DNA of 64,000 nt from Dryomyza anilis (lineage: Eukaryota > Arthropoda > Insecta > Diptera > Dryomyzidae). A program made the position numbers and the translations under genes. The notes beneath the pieces are model-generated. The model made no database searches and had not been told where the DNA came from. It worked only from the letters and a program-made list of their open reading frames with translations. Shown piece by piece: positions 43,414 to 57,500 of this stretch (its first letter is position 1; every line of letters begins with the position of its first letter). The stretch lies in NCBI GenBank assembly GCA_951804985.1, contig OX638132.1, positions 83,642,696 through 83,706,695 of the forward strand. The letters run 5' to 3'.

Positions 43414-44804
43414 TAAATCACTAAAAAATGCGCCTACTTTGAGCCCTCTACGACGCTCCGTTCAGAAGTTATGAAGGTTTTAAGAACACAATTACTCATC
43501 AGGCGATTTCTCCAGGACCACTGGGCCGAATTAAATGAATTTGGCAAGAAATAATCCACCTTGAAATCACTATAAAATGCACCTACTTTGACCCCTCTAC
43601 GACGCTCCGTTTAGAAGTTATGAGGGTTTTCAGAAAAACTTGAAATCACAATAAAATGCACCTACTTTGACCGCTCTACGATGCTCCGTTTAGAAGTTAT
43701 GAAGGTTTTAAGAAAACCATTACTCATCAGGCGATTTCTCCAGGACCACTGGGCCGAATTAAATGAATTTGGCAGGAAATAATCCACCTTGAAATCACTA
43801 TAAAATGCACCTACTTTGACCCCTCTACGACGCTCCGTTTAGAAGTTATGAGGGTTTTAAGAAAAACTTGAAATCACTATAAAATGCACCTACTTTGACC
43901 CCTCTACGACGCTCCGTTTAGAAGTTAGGAAGGTTTTAAGAAAACTATTACTCATCAGGCGATTTCTCCAGGACCACTGGGCCGAATTAAATGAATTTCG
44001 CAGGAAATAATTCACCTTGAAATCACTATAAAAAGCACCTACTTTGACCCATCTACGATGCTCCGTTATGAAGTTATGAGGGTTTTAAGAAAAACTTGAA
44101 ATCACTATAAAATGCACCTACTTTGAGCCCTCTACGACGCTCCGTTTAAAAGTTATGAGGGTTTTAAGAAAAACTTGAAATCACTATAAAATGCACCTAC
44201 TTTGACCCCACTACGACGCTCCGTTTAGAAGTTATGAGGGTTTTAAGAAAAACTTGAAATCACTATAAAATGCACCTACTTTGACCCCTCTACGACACTC
44301 CGTTTAGAAGTTATGAAGGTTTTAAGAAAACCATTACTCATCAGGCGATTTCTCCAGGACCACTGGGCCGAATTAAATGAATTTCGCAGGAAATAATTCA
44401 CCTTGAAATCACTATAAAATGTACCTACTTTGACCCCTCTACGACGCTCCGTTTAGAAGTTATGAAGGTTTTAAGAAAACCATTACTCATCAGGCGATTT
44501 CACCAGGACCACTGGCGCGAATTAAATGAATTTCGCAGGAAATAATCTACCTTGAAATCACTATAAAATGCACCTACTTTGACCCCTCTACGACGCTCCG
44601 TTCCGAAGTTATGAAGGTTTTAAGAAAGCCATTACTCATCAGGCGATTTCTCCAGGACCACTGGCCCGAATTAAATGAATTTCGCAGGAAATAATCTACT
44701 TTCAAATCACTATAAAATGCACCTACTTTGACCCCTCTACGACGCTCCGTTTAGAAGTTATGAAGGTTTTAAGAAAACCATTACTCATCAGTTTTTAAGG
44801 TTTT

Positions 44805-46420
44805 AAGAAAAACTTGAAATCACTATAAAATGCACCTACCTCTACGACGCTCCGTTTAGAAGTTATGAAGGTTTTAAGAAAACCATTACTCATCAGGCGA
44901 TTTCTCCAGGACTTCTGGGCCGAATTAAATGAATTCACTATAAAATGCACCTACTTTGAGCACTCTACGACGCTCCGTTTAGAAGTTATGAAGGTTTTAA
45001 GAAAACCATTACTCATCAGGCGATTTCACCCGGACCACTGGCCCGAATTAAATGAATTTCGCAGGAAATAATCTACTTTCAAATCACTATAAAATGCACC
45101 TACTTTGACCCCTCTACGGCGCTCCGTTTAGAAGTTATGACGGTTTTAAGAAAAACTTGAAATCACTATAAAATGCACCTACTTTGACCCCTCTACGACG
45201 CTCCGTTTAGAAGTTATGAAGGTTTTAAGAAAGCCATTACTCATCAGGCGATTTCACCAGGACCACTGGCGCGAATTAAATGAATTTCGCAGGAAATAAT
45301 CTACCTTGAAATCACTATAAAATGCACCTACTTTGACCCCTCTACGACGCTCCGTTCCGAAGATATGAAGGTTTTAAGAAAGCCATTACTCATCAGGCGA
45401 TTTCTCCAGGACCACTGGCCCGAATTAAATGAATTTCGCAGGAAATAATCTACTTTCAAATCACTATAAAATGCACCTACTTTGACCCCTCTACGACGCT
45501 CCGTTTAGAAGTTATGAAGGTTTTAAGAAAACCATTATTCATCAGGAGATTTCTCCAGGACCACTGGACCGAATTAAATGAATTTCGCAGGACTTTCGCA
45601 GAAATTTCGCATCTACATTCAAATCACTATAAAATGCACCTACTTTGACCCCTCTACGACGCTCCGTTTAGAAGTTATGACGGTTTTAAGAGAAACTTGA
45701 AATCACTATAAAATGCACCTACCTCTACGACGCTCCGTTTAGAAGTTATGAAGGTTTTAAGAAAACCATTACTCATCAGGCGATTTCTCCAGGACTTCTG
45801 GGCCGAATTAAATGAATTCACTATAAAATGCACCTACTTTGAGCACTCTACGACGCTCCGTTTAGAAGTTATGAAGGTTTTAAGAAAACCATTACTCATC
45901 AGGCGATTTCACCCGGACCACTGGCCCGAATTAAATGAATTTCGCAGGAAATAATCTACTTTCAAATCACTATAAAATGCACCTACTTTGACCCCTCTAC
46001 GGCGCTCCGTTTAGAAGTTATGACGGTTTTAAGAAAAACTTGAAATCACTATAAAATGCACCTACTTTGACCCCTCTACGACGCTCCGTTTAGAAGTTAT
46101 GAAGGTTTTAAGAAAGCCATTACTCATCAGGCGATTTCACCAGGACCACTGGCGCGAATTAAATGAATTTCGCAGGAAATAATCTACCTTGAAATCACTA
46201 TAAAATGCACCTACTTTGACCCCTCTACGACGCTCCGTTCCGAAGATATGAAGGTTTTAAGAAAGCCATTACTCATCAGGCGATTTCTCCAGGACCACTG
46301 GCCCGAATTAAATGAATTTCGCAGGAAATAATCTACTTTCAAATCACTATAAAATGCACCTACTTTGACCCCTCTACGACGCTCCGTTTAGAAGTTATGA
46401 AGGTTTTAAGAAAACCATTA
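44805..46420 (+). repeat. Higher-order duplication within the satellite, 883-bp period
   Basis: About 730 bp starting near 44805 recur from about 45690 with constant offset 883. Shared diagnostic variants include GCACCTACCTCTACGACGC, CCAGGACTTCTGGGCCGAAT and CCGTTCCGAAGATATGAAGG. A further partial copy begins near 47195. Confidence 0.8.
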
Positions 46421-48539
46421 CTCATCAGGCGATTTCTCCAGGACCACTGGGCCGAATTAAATGAATTTCGCAGGAAATAATCCACCTTGAAATCACTATA
46501 AAATGCACCTACTTTCGCAGGACTTTCGCAGAAATTTCGCATCTACATTCAAATCACTTTAAAATGAACCTACTTTGACCCATCTACGATGCTTCGTTTA
46601 GAAGTTATGAAGGTTTTAAGAAAACCATTATTCATCAGGAGATTTCTCCAGAACCACTGGACCGAATTAAATGAATTTCGCAGGACTTTCGCAGAAATTT
46701 CGCATCTACATTCAAATCACTATAAAATGCACCTACTTTGAGCCCTCTACGACGCTCCGTTTAGAAGTTATGAAGGTTTTAAGAAAACCATTACTCATCA
46801 GGCGATTTCACCAGGACCACTGGACCGAATAAATGAATTTCGCAGGACTTTCGCAGAAATTTCTCATCTACATTCAAATCACTATAAAATGCACCTACTT
46901 TGACCCCTCTACGACGCTCCGTTTAGAAGTTATGACGGTTTTAAGAGAAACTTGAAATCACTATAAAATGCACCTACTTTGACCCCTCTACGATGCTTCG
47001 TTTAGAAGTTATGAAGGTTTTAAGAAAACCATTATTCATCAGGAGATTTCTCCAGGACCACTGGACCGAATTAAATGAATTTCGCAGGACTTTCGCAGAA
47101 ATTTCGCATCTACATTCAAATCACTATAAAATGCACCTACTTTGACCCCTCTACGACGCTCCGTTTAGAAGTTATGACGGTTTTAAGAGAAACTTGAAAT
47201 CACTATAAAATGCACCTACCTCTACGACGCTCCGTTTAGAAGTTATGAAGGTTTTAAGAAAACCATTACTCATCAGGCGATTTCTCCAGGACTTCTGGGC
47301 CGAATTAAATGAATTCACTATAAAAATGCACCTACTTTGAGCACTCTACGACGCTCCGTTTAGAAGTTATGAAGGTTTTAAGAAAACCATTACTCATCAG
47401 GCGATTTCTCCAGGACCACTGGGCCGAATTAAATGAATTTCGCAGGAAATAATCCACCTTGAATTCACTATAAAATGCACCTACTTTGAGCCCTCTACGA
47501 CGCTCCGTTTAGAAGTTATGAAGGTTTTAAGAAAACCATTACTCATCAGGCGATTTCTCCAGGACCACTGGGCCGAATTAAATGAATTCACTATAAAATG
47601 CACCTACTTTGAGCCCTCTACGACGCTCCGTTTAGAAGTTATGAAGGTTTTAAGAAAACCATTACTCATCAGGCGATTTCACCAGGACCACTGGCCTGAA
47701 TTAAATGAATTTCGCAGGAAATAATCTACCTTGAAATCACTATAAAATGCACCTACTTTGAGCCCTCTACGACGCTCCGTTTAGAAGTTATGAAGGTTTT
47801 AAGAAAACCATTACTCATCAGGCGATTTCACCAGGACCACTGGACCGAATTAAATGAATTTCGCAGGACTTTCGCAGAAATTTCGCATCTACATTCAAAT
47901 CACTATAAAATGCACCTACTTTGAGCCCTCTACGACGCTCCGTTTAGAAGTTATGAAGGTTTTAAGAAAACCATTACTCATCAGGCGATTGCTCCAGGAC
48001 CACTGGGCCGAATTAAATGAATTTCGCAGGAAATAATCCACCTTGAAATCACTATAAAATGCACCTACTTTGACCCCTCTACGACGCTCCGTTTAGAAGT
48101 TATGACGGTTTTAAGAAAAACTTGAAATCACTATAAAATGCACCTACCTCTACGACGCTCCGTTTAGAAGTTATGAAGGTTTTAAGAAAACCATTACACA
48201 TCAGGCGATTTCTCCAGGACCACTGGCCCGAATTAAATGAATTTCGCAGGAAATAATCTACCTTGAAATCACTATAAAATGCACCTACTTTGAGCCCTCT
48301 ACGACGCTCCGTTTAGAAGTTATGAAGGTTTTAAGAAAACCATTACTCATCAGGCGATTTCACCAGGACCACTGGCCCGAATTAAATGAATTTCGCAGGA
48401 AATAATCTACCTTGAAATCACTATAAAATGCACCTACTTTGACCCCTCCACGACGCTCCGTTTAGAAGTTATGAAGGTTTTAAGAAAACCATTACTCATC
48501 AGGCGATTTCTCCAGGACTTCTGGGCCGAATTAAATGAA

Positions 48540-51500
48540 TTTCGCAGGAAATAATCCACCTTGAAATCACTATAAAATGCACCTACTTTGAGCCCTCTAC
48601 GACGCTCCGTTTAGAAGTTATGAAGGTTTTAAGAAAACAATTACTCATCAGGCGATTTCTCCAGGCCCACTGGGCCGAATTAAATGAATTCACTATAAAA
48701 TGCACCTACTTTGAGCACTCTACGACGCTCCGTTTAGAAGTTATGAAGGTTTTAAGAAAACCATTACTCATCAGGCGATTTGACGTTTTTAAGAAAAACT
48801 TGAAATCACTATAAAATGCACCTACTTTGACCCCTCCACGACGCTCCGTTTAGAAGTTATGAAGGTTTTAAGAAAACCATTACTCATCAGGCGATTTCTC
48901 CAGGACTTCTGGGCCGAATTAAATGAATTTCGCAGGAAATAATCCACCTTGAAATCACTATAAAATGCACCTACTTTGAGCCCTCTACGACGCTCCGTTT
49001 AGAAGTTATGACGGTTTTAAGAAAAACTTGAAATCACTATAAAATGCACCTACCTCTACGACGCTCCGTTTAGAAGTTATGAAGGTTTTAAGAAAACCAT
49101 TACACATCAGGCGATTTCTCCAGGACCACTGGCCCGAATTAAATGAATTTCGCAGGAAATAATCTACCTTGAAATCACTATAAAATGCACCTACTTTGAG
49201 CCCTCTACGACGCTCCGTTTAGAAGTTATGAAGGTTTTAAGAAAACCATTACACATCAGGCGATTTCTCCAGGACCACTGGCCCGAATTACATGAATTTC
49301 GCAGGAAATAATCTACCTTGAAATCACTATAAAATGCACCTACTTTGAGCCCTCTACGACGCTCCGTTTAGAAGTTATGACGTTTTTAAGAAAAACTTGA
49401 AATCACTATAAAATGCACCTACTTTGACCCCTCCACGACGCTCCGTTTAGAAGTTATGAAGGTTTTAAGAAAACCATTACTCATCAGGCGATTTCTCCAG
49501 GACTTCTGGGCCGAATTAAATGAATTTCGCAGGAAATAATCCACCTTGAAATCACTATAAAATGCACCTACTTTGAGCCCTCTACGACGCTCCGTTTAGA
49601 AGTTATGAAGGTTTTAAGAAAACAATTACTCATCAGGCGATTTCTCCAGGCCCACTGGGCCGAATTAAATGAATTCACTATAAAATGCACCTACTTTGAG
49701 CACTCTACGACGCTCCGTTTAGAAGTTATGAAGGTTTTAAGAAAACCATTACTCATCAGGCGATTTCACCAGGACCACTGGCCCGAATTAAATTAATTTC
49801 GCAGGAAATAATCTACCTTGAAATCACTATAAAATGCACCTACTTTGACCCCTCTACGACGCTCCGTTTAGAAGTTATGAGGGTTTTAAGAAAAACTTGA
49901 AATCACTATAAAATGTACCTACTTTGACCCCTCTACGACGCTCCGTTTAGAAGTTATGAAGGTTTTAGGAAAACCATTACTCATCAGGCGATTGCTCCAG
50001 GACCACTGGCCAAAATTAAATGAATTTCGCAGGAAATAATCTACTTTCAAATCACAATAAAATGCACCTACTTTGACCCCTCTACGACGCTCCGTTTAGA
50101 AGTTATAAGGGTTTTAAGAAAAACTTGAAATCACTATAAAATGCACCTACTTTGACCCCTCTACGACGCTCCGTTTAGAAGTTATGAAGGTTTTAAGAAA
50201 ACCATTACTCTCCAGGACTACTGGGCCGAACTAAATGAATTTCGCAGGAAATAATCCACCTTGAAATCACTATAAAATGCACCTACTTTGACCCCTCTAC
50301 GACGCTCCGTTTAGAAGTTATGAAGGTTTTAAGAAAACCATTACTCATCAGGCGATTTCTCCAGGCCCACTGGGCCGAATTAAATGAATTCACTATAAAA
50401 TGCACCTACTTTAAGCCCTCTACGACGCTCCGTTTAGAAGTTATGAAGGTTTTAAGAAAACCATTACTCATCAGGCGATTTCTCCAGGACCACTGGACCG
50501 AATAAATGAATTTCGCAGGAAATAATCCACCTTCAAATCACTATAAAATGTACCTACTTTGACCCCTCTACGACGCTTCGTTTAGAAGTTATGAAGGTTT
50601 TAAGAAAACCATTACTCATCAGGCGATTTCACCCGGACCACTGTCCCGAATTAAATGAATTTCGCAGGAAATAATCCACCTTGAAATCACTATAAAATGC
50701 ACCTACTTTGACCCCTCTACGACGCTCCGTTTAGAAGTTATGAAGGTTTTAAGAAAACCATTACTCATCAGGCGATTTCTCCAGGCCCACTGGGCCGAAT
50801 TAAATGAATTCACTATAAAATGCACCTACTTTGAGCCCTCTACGACGCTCCGTTTAGAAGTTGTGAGGGTTTTAAGAAAAACTTGAAATCACTATAAAAT
50901 GCACCTACTTTGAGCCCTCTACGACGCTCCGTTTAGAAGTTATGAAGGTTTTAAGAAAACCATTACTCATCAGGCGATTTCACCAGGACCACTGGCCCGA
51001 ATTAAATGAATTTCGCAGGAAATAATCCACCTTCAAATCACTATAAAATGCACCTGCTTTGACCCATCTACGATGCTTCGTTTAGAAGTTATGAAGGTTT
51101 TAAGAAAACCATTATTCATCAGGAGATTTCTCCAGGACCACTGGACCGAATTAAATGAATTTCGCAGGACTTTCGCAGAAATTTCGCATCTACATTCAAA
51201 TCACTATAAAATGCACCTACTTTGAGCCCTCTACGACGCTCCGTTTAGAAGTTATGAAGGTTTTAAGAAAAACTTGAAATCACTATAAAATGTACCTACT
51301 TTGACCCATCTACGACGCTCCGTTTAGAAGTTATGAAGGTTTTAAGAAAGCCATTACTCATCAGGCGATTTCTCCAGGACCACTGGCCCGAATTAAATGA
51401 ATTTCGCAGGAAATAATCTACCTTGAAATCACTATAAAATGCACCTACTTTGACCCCTCTACGACGCTCCGTTCCGAAGTTATGAAGGTTTTAAGAAAGC

Positions 51501-54500
51501 CATTACTCATCAGGCGATTTCTCCAGGACCACTGGCCCGAATTAAATGAATTTCGCAGGAAATAATCTACCTTGAAATCACTATAAAATGCACCTACTTT
51601 GACCCCTCTACGACGCTCCGTTTAGAAGTTATGACGGTTTTAAGAAAAACTTGAAATCACTATAAAATGTACCTACTTTGACTCCTCTACGACGCTCCGT
51701 TTAGAAGTTATGAAGGTTTTAAGAAAGCCATTACTCATCAGGCGATTTCTCCAGGACCACTGGCCCGAATTAAATGAATTTCGCAGGAAATAATCTACCT
51801 TGAAATCACTATAAAATGCACCTAATTTGACCCCTCTACGACGCTCCGTTTAGAAGTTATGAAGGTTTTAAGAAAACCATTACTCATCAGGCGATTTCAC
51901 CAGGACCACTGGCCCGAATTAAATGAATTTCGCAGGAAATAATCTACCTTGAAATCACAATAAAATGCACCTACTTTGACCCCTCTACGACGCTCCGTTT
52001 AGAAGTTATGACGGTTTTAAGAAAAACTTGAAATCACTATAAAATGTACCTACTTTGACCCCTCTACGACGCTCCGTTTAGAAGTTATGAAGGTTTTAAG
52101 AAAGCCATTACTCATCAGGCGATTTCTCCAGGACCACTGGCCCGAATTAAATGAATTTCGCAGGAAATAATCCACCTTCAAATCACTATAAAATGCACCT
52201 ACTTTGACCCCTCTACGACGCTCCGTTTAGAAGTTATGAAAGTTTTAAGAAAACCATTACTCATCAGGCGATTTCACCAGGACCACTGGCCCGAATTAAA
52301 TGAATTTCGCAGGAAATAATCTACCTTGAAATCACTATAAAATGCACCTACTTTGACCCCTCTACGACGCTCCGTTTAGAAGTTATGACGGTTTTAAGAA
52401 AAACTTGAAATCACTATAAAATGTACCTACTTTGACTCCTCTACGACGCTCCGTTTAGAAGTTATGAAGGTTTTAAGAAAGCCATTACTCATCAGGCGAT
52501 TTCTCCAGGACCACTGGCCCGAATTAAATGAATTTCGCAGGAAATAATCTACCTTGAAATCACTATAAAATGCACCTAATTTGACCCCTCTACGACGCTC
52601 CGTTTAGAAGTTATGAAGGTTTTAAGAAAACCATTACTCATCAGGCGATTTCACCAGGACCACTGGCCCGAATTAAATGAATTTCGCAGGAAATAATCTA
52701 CCTTGAAATCACTATAAAATGCACCTACTTTGACCCCTCTACGACGCTCCGTTTAGAAGTTATGACGGTTTTAAGAAAAACTTGAAATCACTATAAAATG
52801 TACCTACTTTGACCCCTCTACGACGCTCCGTTTAGAAGTTATGAAGGTTTTAAGAAAACCATTACACATCAGGCGATTTCTCCAGGACCACTGGCCCGAA
52901 TTAAATGAATTTCGCAGGAAATAATCTACCTTGAAATCACTATAAAATGCACCTACTTTGAGCCCTCTACGACGCTCCGTTTAGAAGTTATGAAGGTTTT
53001 AAGAAAACCATTACTCATCAGGCGATTTCACCAGGACCACTGGCCCGAATTAAATGAATTTCGCAGGAAATAATCTACCTTGAAATCACTATAAAATGCA
53101 CCTACTTTGAGTCCTCTACGACGCTCCGTTTAAAAGTTATGAAGGTTTTAAGAAAACCATTACTCATCAGGCGATTTCTCCAGGACCACTGGACCGAATA
53201 AATGAATTTCGCAGGAAATAATCCACCTTCAAATTACTATAAAATGTACCTACTTTGACCCCTCTACGACGCTCCGTTTAGAAGTTATGAGAGTTTTAAG
53301 AAAAACTTGAAATTACTATAAAATGCACCTACTTTGAGCCCTCTACGACGCTCCGTTTAGAAGTTATGAAGGTTTTAAGAAAACCATTACTCATCAGGCG
53401 ATTTCACCCGGACCACTGGCCCGAATTAAATGAATTTCGCAGGAAATAATCCACCTTCAAATCACTATAAAATGTACCTACTATGACCCCTCTACGACGC
53501 TCCGTTTAGAAGTTATGAGGGTTTTAAGAAAAACTTGAAATCAACTATAAAACCATTACTCATCAGGAGATTTCTCCAGGACCACTGGACCGAATTAAAT
53601 GAATTTCGCAGGACTTTCGCAGAAATTTCGCATCTACATTCAAATCACTATAAAATGCACCTACTTTGACCCCTCTACGACGCTCCGTTTAGAAGTTGTG
53701 AGGGTTTTAAGAAAAACTTGAAATCACTTTAAAATGAACCTACTTTGACCCATCTACGACGCTTCGTTTAGAAGTTATGAAGGTTTTAAGAAAACCATTA
53801 TTCAACAGGCGATTTCTCCAGGACCACTGGACCGAATTAAATGAATTTCGCAGGACTTTCGCAGAAATTTCGCATCTACATTCAAATCACTATAAAATGC
53901 ACCTACTTTGAGCCCTCTATGACGCTCCGTTTAGAAGTTATGAAGGTTTTAAGAAAACCATTACTCATCAGGCGATTTCACCAGGACCACTGGACCGAAT
54001 TAAATGAATTTTGCAGGAAATAATCTACTTTCAAATCACTATAAAATGCACCTACTTTGACCCCTCTACGACGCTCCGTTTAGAAGTTATGAAGGTTTTA
54101 AGAAAACCATTACTCATCAGGCGATTTCACCAGGACCACTGGCCCGAATTAAATGAATTTCGCAGGAAATAATATACTTTGAAATCACTATAAAATGCAC
54201 CTACTTTGAGCCCTCTACGACGCTCCGTTTAGAAGTTATGAAGGTTTTAAGAAAACCATTACTCATCAGGCGATTTCACCAGGACCACTGGCCCGAATTA
54301 AATGAATTTCGCAGGAAATAATCTACCTTCAAATCACTATAAAATGCACCTACTTTGACCCCTCTACGACGCTCCGTTTAGAAGTTATGAAGGTTTTAAG
54401 AAAACCATTACTCATCAGGCGATTTTTCCAGGACCACTGGCCCGAATTAAATGAATTTCGCAGGAAATAATCCACCTTCAAATCACTATAAAATGCACCT

Positions 54501-57500
54501 ACTTTGACCCTTCTACGACGCTCCGTTTAGAAGTTATGAAGGTTTTAAGAAAACCATTACTCATCAGGCGATTTCACCAGGACCACTGGCCCGAATTAAA
54601 TGAATTTCGCAGGAAATAATCTACCTTCAAATCACTATAAAATGCACCTACTTTGACCCCTCTACGACGCTCCGTTTAGAAGTTATGAAGGTTTTAAGAA
54701 AACCATTACTCATCAGGCGATTGCTCCAGGACTACTGGGCCGAATTAAATGAATTTCGCAGGAAATAATCCACCTTGAAATCACTATAAAATGCACCTAC
54801 TTTGACCCCTCTACGACGCTCCGTTTAGAAGTTATGACGGTTTTAAGAAAAACTTGAAATCACTATAAAATGCACCTACCTCTACGACGCTCCGTTTAGA
54901 AGTTATGAAGGTTTTAAGAAAACCATTACTCATCAGGCGATTTCTCCAGGCCCACTGGGCCGAATTAAATGAATTCACTATAAAATGCACCTACTTTGAG
55001 CCCTCTACGACGCCCCGTTTAAAAGTTATGAAGGTTTTAAGAAAACCATTACTCATCAGGCGATTTCTCCAGGACCACTGGACCGAATAAATGAATTTCG
55101 CAGGAAATAATCCACCTTCAAATTACTATAAAATGTACCTACTTTGACCCCTCTACGACGCTCCGTTTAGAAGTTATGAGAGTTTTAAGAAAAACTTGAA
55201 ATTACTATAAAATGCACCTACTTTGAGCCCTCTACGACGCTCCGTTTAGAAGTTATGAAGGTTTTAAGAAAACCATTACTCATCAGGCGATTTCACCCGG
55301 ACCACTGGCCCGAATTAAATGAATTTCGCAGGAAATAATCCACCTTCAAATCACTATAAAATGCACCTACTTTGAGCCCTCTACGACGCTCCGTTTAGAA
55401 GTTATGAAGGTTTTAAGAAAACCATTACTCATCAGGCGATTTCTCCAGGACTACTGGGCCGAATTAAATGAATTTCGCAGGAAATAATCTACCTTCAAAT
55501 CACTATAAAATGCACCTACTTTGACCCCTCTACGACGCTCCGTTTAGAAGTTATGAGGGTTTTAAGAAAAACTTGAAATCACTATAAAATGTACCTACTT
55601 TGACCCCTCTACGACGCTCCGTTTAGAAGTTATGAAGGTTTTAAGAAAGCCATTACTCATCAGGCGATTTCTCCAGGACCACTGGCCCGAATTAAATGAA
55701 TTTCGCAGGAAATAATCTACCTTGAAATCACTATAAAATGCACCTAATTTGACCCCTCTACGACGCTCCGTTTAGAAGTTATGAAGGTTTTAAGAAAACC
55801 ATTACTCATCAGGCGATTTCACCAGGACCACTGGCCCGAATTAAATGAATTTCGCAGGAAATAATCTACCTTGAAATCACTATAAAATGCACCTACTTTG
55901 AGCCCTCTACGACGCTCCGTTTAGAAGTTATGAAGGTTTTAAGAAAACCATTACTCATCAGGCGATTTCACCAGGACCACTGGCCCGAATTAAATGAATT
56001 TCGCAGGAAATAATCTACCTTGAAATCACTATAAAATGCACCTACTTTGACCCCTCTACGACGCTCCGTTTAGAAGTTATGACGGTTTTAAGAAAAACTT
56101 GAAATCACTATAAAATGTACCTACTTTGACCCCTCTACGACGCTCCGTTTAGAAGTTATGAAGGTTTTAAGAAAACCATTACACATCAGGCGATTTCTCC
56201 AGGACCACTGGCCCGAATTAAATGAATTTCGCAGGAAATAATCTACCTTGAAATCACTATAAAATGCACCTACTTTGAGCCCTCTACGACGCTCCGTTTA
56301 GAAGTTATGAAGGTTTTAAGAAAACCATTACTCATCAGGCGATTTCACCAGGACCACTGGCCCGAATTAAATGAATTTCGCAGGAAATAATCCACCTTGA
56401 AATCACTATAAAATGCACCTACTTTGTGCCCTCTACGACGCTCCGTTTAGAAGTTATGAAGGTTTTAAGAAAACAATTACTCATCAGGCGATTTCTCCAG
56501 GCCCACTGGGCCGAATTAAATGAATTCACTATAAAATGCACCTACTTTGAGCACTCTACGACGCTCCGTTTAGAAGTTATGAAGGTTTTAAGAAAACCAT
56601 TACTCATCAGGCGATTTGACGTTTTTAAGAAAAACTTGAAATCACTATAAAATGCACCTACTTTGACCCCTCCACGACGCTCCGTTTAGAAGTTATGAAG
56701 GTTTTAAGAAAACCATTACTCATCAGGCGATTTCTCCAGGACTTCTGGGCCGAATTAAATGAATTTCGCAGGAAATAATCCACCTTGAAATCACTATAAA
56801 ATGCACCTACTTTGAGCCCTCTACGACGCTCCGTTTAGAAGTTATGACGGTTTTAAGAAAAACTTGAAATCACTATAAAATGCACCTACCTCTACGACGC
56901 TCCGTTTAGAAGTTATGAAGGTTTTAAGAAAACCATTACACATCAGGCGATTTCTCCAGGACCACTGGCCCGAATTAAATGAATTTCGCAGGAAATAATC
57001 TACCTTGAAATCACTATAAAATGCACCTACTTTGAGCCCTCTACGACGCTCCGTTTAGAAGTTATGAAGGTTTTAAGAAAACCATTACACATCAGGCGAT
57101 TTCTCCAGGACCACTGGCCCGAATTACATGAATTTCGCAGGAAATAATCTACCTTGAAATCACTATAAAATGCACCTACTTTGAGCCCTCTACGACGCTC
57201 CGTTTAGAAGTTATGACGTTTTTAAGAAAAACTTGAAATCACTATAAAATGCACCTACTTTGACCCCTCCACGACGCTCCGTTTAGAAGTTATGAAGGTT
57301 TTAAGAAAACCATTACTCATCAGGCGATTTCTCCAGGACTTCTGGGCCGAATTAAATGAATTTCGCAGGAAATAATCCACCTTGAAATCACTATAAAATG
57401 CACCTACTTTGAGCCCTCTACGACGCTCCGTTTAGAAGTTATGAAGGTTTTAAGAAAACAATTACTCATCAGGCGATTTCTCCAGGCCCACTGGGCCGAA

